From Strongylocentrotus droebachiensis (Eukaryota > Echinodermata > Echinoidea > Camarodonta > Strongylocentrotidae): a stretch of DNA of 64,000 nt. The stretch is from contig JAVYIG010000038.1 of the NCBI GenBank assembly GCA_035222895.1, positions 682,001 to 746,000 of the forward strand. Direction: 5' to 3'. Under the pieces are notes generated by a model that ran no database searches, was not told the DNA's origin, and was given only the letters and a program-made list of their open reading frames with translations. Of this stretch, positions 59,362-64,000 are shown one piece after another. Each line of letters begins with the position of its first letter. Within the stretch, counting starts at the first letter, position 1. Both the position numbers and the translations under genes were made by a program.

Positions 59362-62300
59362 CTGATGATGAAGATGATGGTGGTGATGATGATGGTGGTG
59401 ATGATGAATGATGATGATGGTGATGATGATGATGGTGATGATGATGATGATGATGATAGTGGTGATGATGACGATGATGATGATTATAATGATGTTGATG
59501 ATGATGTTGATGATGATTATTATGACGATGACAATGATGGTGATGATGGCTTCTTGTAACCCCCTCTTTAGGGTGCTCATTGTGCTTGCTTTTAGCTGTC
59601 TGACAAAATTAAATGTTCTCAATAACCTTGTATCAGCTATAGACTTTCTCTTCCATTATCCTCTTTGTTAACAATTGAGTTATTCTTGCAATCATGTTGC
59701 AACATGGAACTGATATTTCTCTCTATAGAGTTGACAAAAAATTGACAGTGGGGTTCTTGAACTCGAAAAGAAAGTTTCTAACTTTGCTTTGTCATTGAAA
59801 AAGAAGCATTTAAAAAAATTATTCTGTTTTGTTTTTCTCCAGACATTCTGACCGGCTACTCCTTGCGAACCTGCTCTTCTGGCAAGACGTCTCAGACTAT
59901 GTCCTGGCTGAGGACCGTTCAGCTGACCGTCTCCTCCTCATGGGTCAAGCATGGTCAATCTTCAATAAATACATCATGGACGATGGAATATGGAATATAG
60001 GTCAGACTCACTCACCTCCTTCTACTGTGATCAAACTTAAACTTCGTTCAGAATTATGCCGCTGTAAACCGCTACGTTTTTGTTTTATGATGACGTTAAT
60101 TGTAATATGCCTCCATTTCTGCATCTTGTACTAAACACAGAGCTAAGTAAATAGGAACTTTTTTGTGCTCAGTTGCCATTCATTTACATGTAAAAGAACA
60201 GCTGCGTTTTTGATTTTGTTTAAAAAAATTCTTTTGTCTTATTTCAGAATGTTGGTGTTAATTCCGACATCTGATTCTATGAAGATTGCTCTAGGCGTAA
60301 AGGGGTTAATATTAGGGTTGATATTGACTTTTTTTTGTTGTTGAAATAAATCTTTATTCAGGTAAAATCATGGATAACATCATCGTACATAAAAATTCAT
60401 AACAAATCACTGAATCACATGTCTAAATGAGGTCAAATCAAATGATATTGACTTTAGTTTCGAGTTAGAGTTTGGGATATAGTGTTTGGTCAATGGTTGC
60501 ATTGAAGTTAAGTATTTTGTTGTTAACTCGAGAACATGTGTTGTACAACCAAAATGTCTCAACTTGTCTCTTTGTCTTATCATGTCTCAAATGAAGATCT
60601 GCCTCCAGGAGAAAGGGATTTCATCCACAGCACCCTTCTCTTGACCAGTGACTTTGTGGAGGCTGCGACCTTTGACCGGGCAAAAGAGCACGCTGTCCAC
60701 ATGCTCCAGAGAGAATGGCTCCACTTCCTGAAGGAGGATCTCAAAGTATTTCTGGAGTAAGTTTTTTATTTTATTTTATTTCTGCATTTTTCCAAATATA
60801 TTACCAGAATAACAAAGAAGGTAAGGTATAATACAAAATATACAAACAATAATAACTTCATGTCAAAATGTTTTTTTTTTACATATGTACATATAATAAT
60901 GAAACTTAATATTTTGATAACATATTTTTATAAATTTAAAGTATTATCCAAACTATCAGTTGAAAAAGTGCAGGAGACCGCAATCATAAGCAAAGCCTGA
61001 ATAGTTGTTATCCATATTCTTGGAATGTGTCCTCCACTCAAATAACAAGTTAGTTTGATTTGTAAATATGAGTAAAGAGTACCAATCTCCTTAACATATT
61101 TTGCTGTGAATACTTTAGGTTCTATGCTGCAATACTATACTGAAAATATCAGCTTTCATTGCTAATTCTGTAAAGAGAAATTGCAAATTTAAATACATTT
61201 TTAATTAAAGAAGGAAAAGTGATTTGTGAGTGGATACTCAGCGCACGGTATTCAATTCTGGCTCATTATATGTGTATGTTTTTTTAAATGTTATCGTCTA
61301 TATTCTTACTCTTAACATAATCCTTAACTCTTCACCGATAGAATACCAATTACAGTTTTACTTGCTAGCTGCTCACATATTTTTTTTCTTCAGATGAATA
61401 GTTACCCGTTATATAACTTTTAGAAGATGGAATGCTTCATGTTTTTAATTGGTATCTGTGTGCTCTTCCTCTTTCAGCTGCCGTGCAAGACCAGAGGACC
61501 GCATCATGTCAGCCAGCTCCCAACGTTCCTCCTACTCTGAGAGATCAGCCGTAGCGAGGCAGGAATCACTCATGGGCAAACTGTAAGTAGGAAGGGCCAT
61601 CCAGCCTATAATCAGATTCTAGGATATTTACCCCCCCCCCCCCCCTCCCCCTCACCCTGTTTGACCAATTAACCCCCGGCAGAGCCATCTATACACAGAG
61701 TTTGGCCAACTCAGTTTGAGTTGGACACCATATGGTGACTACTACTTTGCAAGCACAAAACAAAAGAATATCTTCCATGTTGTGACCCAGTGAAACCAAG
61801 TTGGCCAAACTCTGTGTATAGATGGCTCTGACCCCCGGGCAACTACCCCCCTTGATTAATTATGTCTTTGAGAATCCAGAATCCGCATTCATACTTATGG
61901 ATATAAACACATCTATTGTAATTTTCATGGTGCTCTATATGCTCTGTAATTATGTTGCTTTTTTATTTAATTGTATTTATTTATTTATTAAAAAAAATAT
62001 TTTGTTTGCTTTCATATTTGTATTCCTTCATCTGGTTTCTGGGACTGTTCTATTCCTAACTCAATTACCATTGGTGAATGTCAAACATTTTCTAAAACAT
62101 ATTTTTAATATTTTCATTTTCCCATTGTAAAATTGTATGAAATAATCTGTGGCTCATATACATGTAGACCAACTGAGTCGTAGGTAATAAATGTGACTGT
62201 TATAACAAAAATCTTGTAATTATTTTGTATAGTATGAGAAATATGAGTGTCCTTAATGTCTATTTCACCTTTAATGCATGCTACAAAGGCCTTCCGTACA

Positions 62301-63433
62301 TGTAGTTCCGGCTACTCGTCGTTTCAAAGCAAGGTAAAATCGTTTGATGTGGTGAATTGTGTTAATTTGATGAGACTAGAAAATAAAGAGAGAAACATCT
62401 CACCTGCTCTCATATTTGTAGTTTTATATTGAGTTTTACATTTGATACAAATCAATGAAATATATATATATATGTGTAAATGATCATAGAAAAATAGAAG
62501 ATCTATTCTCTCTTATCATTGAAAAGGTGATTTCAGGGGTAATATATTTCAAGATGGAACAGAAAGAAGAAAAAAACAAAGAATTGAATGTGATGATATT
62601 AGATATTGTTGTGTTTGTATTTTGTGCACTATTTCCTCATTGGTAATGATTTGTTTTATGTCTAGATCCTATTGTGTATATGGGAATGGTTATTGGTTCC
62701 TAAGGTGCTGTATGATTCTGTCTTTGTTTCTTTAATTTCTTTTCATTTGGAGAAAATAGCTCATGGTACTATTTTCATGGAGTTTTGGCTTAATTAAAAG
62801 TCTGTTGCTTCATTTGAGTTCATTTAATCCTGGGGATTTCTGTTTTTGTGGAGGTCTTTAACCTTTAAGACCGTAGAAATAATTTAGGTATGAAGTTGCT
62901 TGAAAAGGTTAATATGAAATGAAGCTCTCTCTATATTTATACTTGCTGGTATATAATATTGGCTGCAATAATTTCTTCTATCTTAAAGGTTGTCTTTCAA
63001 TCAAAGTTCCTTTATATTTAATTTTTCATCATGATACAAACCTTATTCCATAATTATAGTAACTTTACAGTTCATGAACTAGTTTTAATGTTTAATGATA
63101 AAAGACCTATTTCCATAGTCAAATTTGATAAATACTGTACCATGCCAGATTTCCTTACCAATTTTTCAGCACATCAAACTGCCTAATGCACTTAAATGGG
63201 TAGAATTACTCTATATTTTTCTCTTATCACACATGCCTTAAATTTTAAGGTATATTAAATTCAGGTTTAACTTGAACTCCAGTCTAAATTAAGCTAGAGT
63301 TGAGATAATCCTGACTTCGGAATTCGGGACTAAGAACGTGTCTCCTTTTCACCTGTCACTCTTATTCCTTCTTGGTTTTCATAGCGATGAGAGTAGTGAG
63401 ACGAGCATTGAATCCAGTGATAACGACAGGTGA
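49371..63433 (+). CDS. RGS-domain protein, RGS22/RGSL-like (14 exons, N-terminus missing)
   Basis: Exons: 49371-49459, 50363-50556, 51188-51468, 52403-52645, 53041-53164, 53682-53946, 54684-54839, 57253-57398, 58269-58454, 58904-59218, 59843-60000, 60597-60756, 61478-61582, 63385-63433 (TGA). All phases join, giving about 822 aa. The first part (DNFDSLLAYDDLFLDYFNAF, FPQPLYYNRLTGSF, RERLPLFLRTKLFLEYKLCK) matches the N-terminal region of RGS22/RGSL proteins. A basic/Ser-rich and then acidic low-complexity linker follows (exons 3-7). Exon 8 starts an RGS-like fold (MELFKAFLAGTLGEDMLNFW). Exon 9 has YDVLRRLRSYWVARFLIHQE. Exons 10-13 form a second RGS domain (RPFQRYLERHSDRLLLANLL … LPPGERDFIHSTL … FDRAKEHAVHMLQREWLHFL). 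The C-terminus is Ser/Asp-rich. RGS domains bind G-alpha; RGS22 is known from testis. The least certain acceptor is that of exon 12 (ATGAAG). The start exon may end at 42136. Confidence 0.88.
49500..49885. repeat. (TTC)n / pyrimidine tract
   Basis: About 380 bases of TTC, TTG and T-rich pyrimidine sequence in RGS intron 1. The F/S/L-rich and K/E-rich ORFs over it are artefacts. Confidence 0.95.
50664..50748 (+). mobile_element. SINE tail fragment
   Basis: CCATAGCGCTTTAATAGAGA and TTGCGCTTTATATAAA, ending in (TTA)n, match the 3' end style of the SINE family here (compare GGCGCTATATAAATATCC at 57194-57211). Confidence 0.45.
51560..51625 (-). mobile_element. SINE tail fragment
   Basis: TTATATAGTGCACATATCTG and CTCAAGGCGCAC parallel the minus-strand SINE at 53328-53588 (TTATATAGCGCACATATCCA). 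Only the tail is recognisable. Confidence 0.5.
51626..52402. other. RGS intron 3, remaining sequence
   Basis: AT-rich, without exon or repeat match seen. The stretch ends in the acceptor ATTATTTTCCAG of exon 4. Confidence 0.5.
52680..52978 (+). mobile_element. tRNA-derived SINE, near full length
   Basis: The head has GAGGTGTTGTCGTCGAGTGG and GGTTCTGGTCCC. The body CACCCAGGTGTTAAATGG and GTGGTTGGATTAGCATG is shared with the SINE at 9832. It begins about 35 bases after the donor of RGS exon 4. Confidence 0.8.
53328..53588 (-). mobile_element. tRNA-derived SINE, near full length
   Basis: On the minus strand it reads tRNA-like GTGTTGTGGTCTAGTGGACA, then GATCACAGGGTCCGCAGATG, followed by CACTCTCCACCCAGGTGTTA, ending in GCGCTATATAA. 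It lies in RGS intron 5, antisense to the gene. Confidence 0.85.
53959..54194. mobile_element. 236-bp hAT-type MITE at the exon 6 donor
   Basis: A perfect 8-base duplication GTTGTAAG flanks it (53951-53958, 54195-54202). The ends CAAGGCTAAAAGTACACGAG and GAGCCCTG are weak inverted repeats, and a GGGGGCTC/GAGCCCCC hairpin lies inside. Eight-base duplications are typical of hAT elements. The left edge is only 12 bases beyond the 5' splice site of RGS exon 6. Confidence 0.8.
54957..55105 (+). mobile_element. 5' end of a TTAA-type MITE, truncated
   Basis: TTAA is followed by AGGACAAGTCTACTCC and an A-rich body. The AAAGGACAAGTC start is shared by a MITE type seen widely in invertebrates (recollection). 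No matching right end was found before the LINE remnant that follows. Confidence 0.5.
55110..55572 (+). pseudogene. Non-LTR retrotransposon 3'-end remnant
   Basis: Broken frames contain AYLGEVLHSHTS, TWNSLP and an LKTHLF-like stretch (CTGAAAACTCATCTTTTC), the usual order at the C-terminus of LINE polyproteins. The end AAGGCGATTTATAAATGTAA resembles a LINE 3' tail. Many stops. It lies in RGS intron 7. Confidence 0.6.
55662..56053 (-). mobile_element. TTAA-flanked MITE, family 1 copy 2
   Basis: It begins after TTAA (55658-55661) with AGTTATAGACCAG and ends CTGGTCTATACCT before TTAG. Internal words (TTTCTTATCATTTTGATGAT, GATCAACCTTTTCTGATCGA, TTCTTTCACAATGCAATCGC) match the reverse complement of 10752-11117. 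A C run (55688-55706) has expanded near its left end. Confidence 0.82.
56248..56927. mobile_element. 680-bp hAT-type element with nested LINE fragment
   Basis: TAGTGCTGTA at the left and its exact reverse complement TACAGCACTA at the right (with one-base-shifted inner pairing) are flanked by a perfect 8-base duplication CTAACTCT (56240-56247, 56928-56935). Subterminal GTTTAACCGTCCGG motifs occur inverted on both sides. Inside are long T and A homopolymer tracts and a reverse-transcriptase fragment. No transposase. Confidence 0.82.
56589..56695 (+). pseudogene. Reverse-transcriptase fragment
   Basis: An open stretch reads RIPQGSILSSLLFLMYINDL, followed by THSSKNNIFTIFDKF. This is the conserved PQGSxLxPLLFxxYINDL block of non-LTR reverse transcriptase; the catalytic YxDD that should follow is absent (FDKF). 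It is nested within the hAT-type element, ahead of an A-rich tract. Confidence 0.75.
56990..57230 (+). mobile_element. tRNA-derived SINE next to the exon 8 acceptor
   Basis: The head GTAGTGGTCTAGTGGATAAG and GGGTTCAAGTCCGG, the body CACTCTCCACCCAGGTGTAA, the tail GGCGCTATATAAATATCC and (TTA)n. Its tail stops 22 bases before RGS exon 8, leaving CCCATTTTGTATTGATACAG as the remaining acceptor region. Confidence 0.9.
57818..57940 (+). mobile_element. SINE head fragment
   Basis: GAGGTGTCGTAATCGGGTGG, then TAGGTTGACACAGCACTATT and CCTTTGGCAAGGCATTTGCC, a diverged version of the same SINE family. In RGS intron 8. Confidence 0.6.
58024..58230. mobile_element. 207-bp TTAA-flanked MITE, family 3
   Basis: AGGGGGTGTAGCATG at the left and CATGCTTCACCCCCCT at the right are flanked by TTAA on both sides (58020-58023, 58231-58234). 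GC content is higher than in the surrounding intron. It ends 38 bases before RGS exon 9. Confidence 0.82.
59247..59548. repeat. (GAT)n microsatellite, about 300 bp
   Basis: GAT triplets with GAC, GGT and GAA variants in RGS intron 10. All frames read as homopolymers (D, M, H/I), which produces long false ORFs. The repeat starts about 30 bases after the exon 10 donor. Confidence 0.97.
60001..60596. other. RGS intron 11
   Basis: No repeat family recognised. The acceptor used for exon 12 (TCTCAAATGAAG) is weak. A stronger acceptor was not found in a phase that preserves the LPPGERDF block. Confidence 0.45.
60757..61477. other. RGS intron 12
   Basis: AT-rich, no element recognised. Ends in the good acceptor TGCTCTTCCTCTTTCAG. 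Confidence 0.6.
61680..61830. mobile_element. 151-bp hAT-type MITE
   Basis: CAGAGCCATCTATACACAGA and its exact reverse complement form inverted repeats of at least 32 bases, flanked by the 8-base duplication ACCCCCGG (61672-61679, 61831-61838). In RGS intron 13. Confidence 0.92.
61840..63384. other. RGS intron 13, remaining sequence
   Basis: AT-rich. ORFs at 61822-62130, 62247-62432 and 62455-62646 have no motif or splice support. Poly-C at about 61631-61645 precedes the MITE. Confidence 0.5.
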
Positions 63434-64000
63434 TAACATTAATGTCCTCAGGGCCTCCATCTAACATGGTTGTGACTGACTACAAGCTACGATCAAATAC
63501 AACATTTCCATTATTAGACAATCTTAAAAAAGCCTCTCTATATTTTTATTCTAAAGAGTAATTTAATTTAAGCTGTATTCTCAATTGCTCAAAATTGGTT
63601 GTCAGAATTCTTCTGATTTAAGTCAATAAACACAAAGATACCATGGTTGTGAACAGCTGTAAAGTTTCTTTTAGCCTAGACAGGAATATGTCTTGAGCAA
63701 ATGAGAGCTAGGACAAGGGATTTGAATTATTCAGCTACAACTTTTTTTTTCTTCTTCATTACGATGCAAACTTCATCTCGTAACAAATCATGAATTTTTT
63801 TTGATTTTCAAGATTATGAAGACAAGCTTATTATTATTATTATTATTATCCAAAAGATGAGCCTCATGAATTGAGGATCGTTATATATTTTCCTCATTCA
63901 TACCAGCAATAAATTCAATTACTATTAGATTTTAAAAGATGTATGGATTGGCTGGTATGGAAAGTTGAAATTGATCATAACTTGTGGTCATTTGCAAGAT
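63434..64000. other. 3' flank of the RGS gene
   Basis: Follows the TGA at 63431-63433. An AATAAA occurs at about 63625 (GTCAATAAACAC) and could serve polyadenylation. A (TTA)n run lies at 63831-63849. If the GTGATA after 63429 were used as a donor, the gene would instead continue beyond the window. Confidence 0.45.

Noticed and set aside
59221..59671. D-, M- and H/I-rich ORFs near the RGS exons
   Set aside because: They run through the (GAT)n microsatellite in an intron.

Overview
The window is an intron-rich, AT-rich animal nuclear sequence with GT/AG introns. It has very abundant (CT)n, (GA)n, (GAT)n and poly-C tracts, many tRNA-derived SINE pieces, small inverted-repeat transposons, a 16-bp-repeat foldback array and a near-intact Ty3/gypsy retrotransposon. 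This fits a marine invertebrate. A sea urchin is my best guess, from the foldback array (which resembles the TU elements described in urchins), the SINE style and the fucosyltransferase; it is an inference and I could not search a database.

Layout. Bases 1-91 may hold the last exon of an upstream gene. A minus-strand gene (5363..3031) encodes a glutamate-rich repeat protein with a basic, cysteine-tipped C-terminus. A broken alpha-1,3-fucosyltransferase copy lies at 7347..8495, with a perfect 64-bp inverted repeat just downstream. Two paralogous five-exon minus-strand genes follow: copy A (17396..11632, 353 aa) and copy B (31482..27634, 391 aa). They share a protein family I do not recognise and differ by one intron each. 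About 10 kb without a recognisable gene separates them. From 31.5 to 41.9 kb the sequence is mostly repeats: a DNA transposon holding a C2H2 zinc-finger remnant, an interrupted tandem repeat, the foldback array, a large inverted-repeat element, and one convincing orphan exon at 38689..38577.

From 41.9 kb to the end, a plus-strand gene encodes a two-RGS-domain protein of the RGS22/RGSL type. I assembled 14 coding exons (49371..63433, about 822 aa, N-terminus missing). A candidate upstream exon ends at 42136. A 6,583-bp Ty3/gypsy element (42504..49086, minus) sits between that exon and the rest. It has 198-bp LTRs differing at one base, a tRNA-Ser-like primer site, a polypurine tract, a gag-protease ORF, and a pol ORF in the same frame separated by a single UAG. 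Its pol carries a complete C4HC3 PHD-type finger between RNase H and integrase.

The RGS introns are crowded with SINEs, hAT-type elements with 8-bp target duplications and TTAA-type elements, several within 12-40 bp of splice sites. The most notable items are the paralogous unknown gene pair, the UAG-separated gag/pol with a PHD finger, and the nested transposons around the RGS exons.
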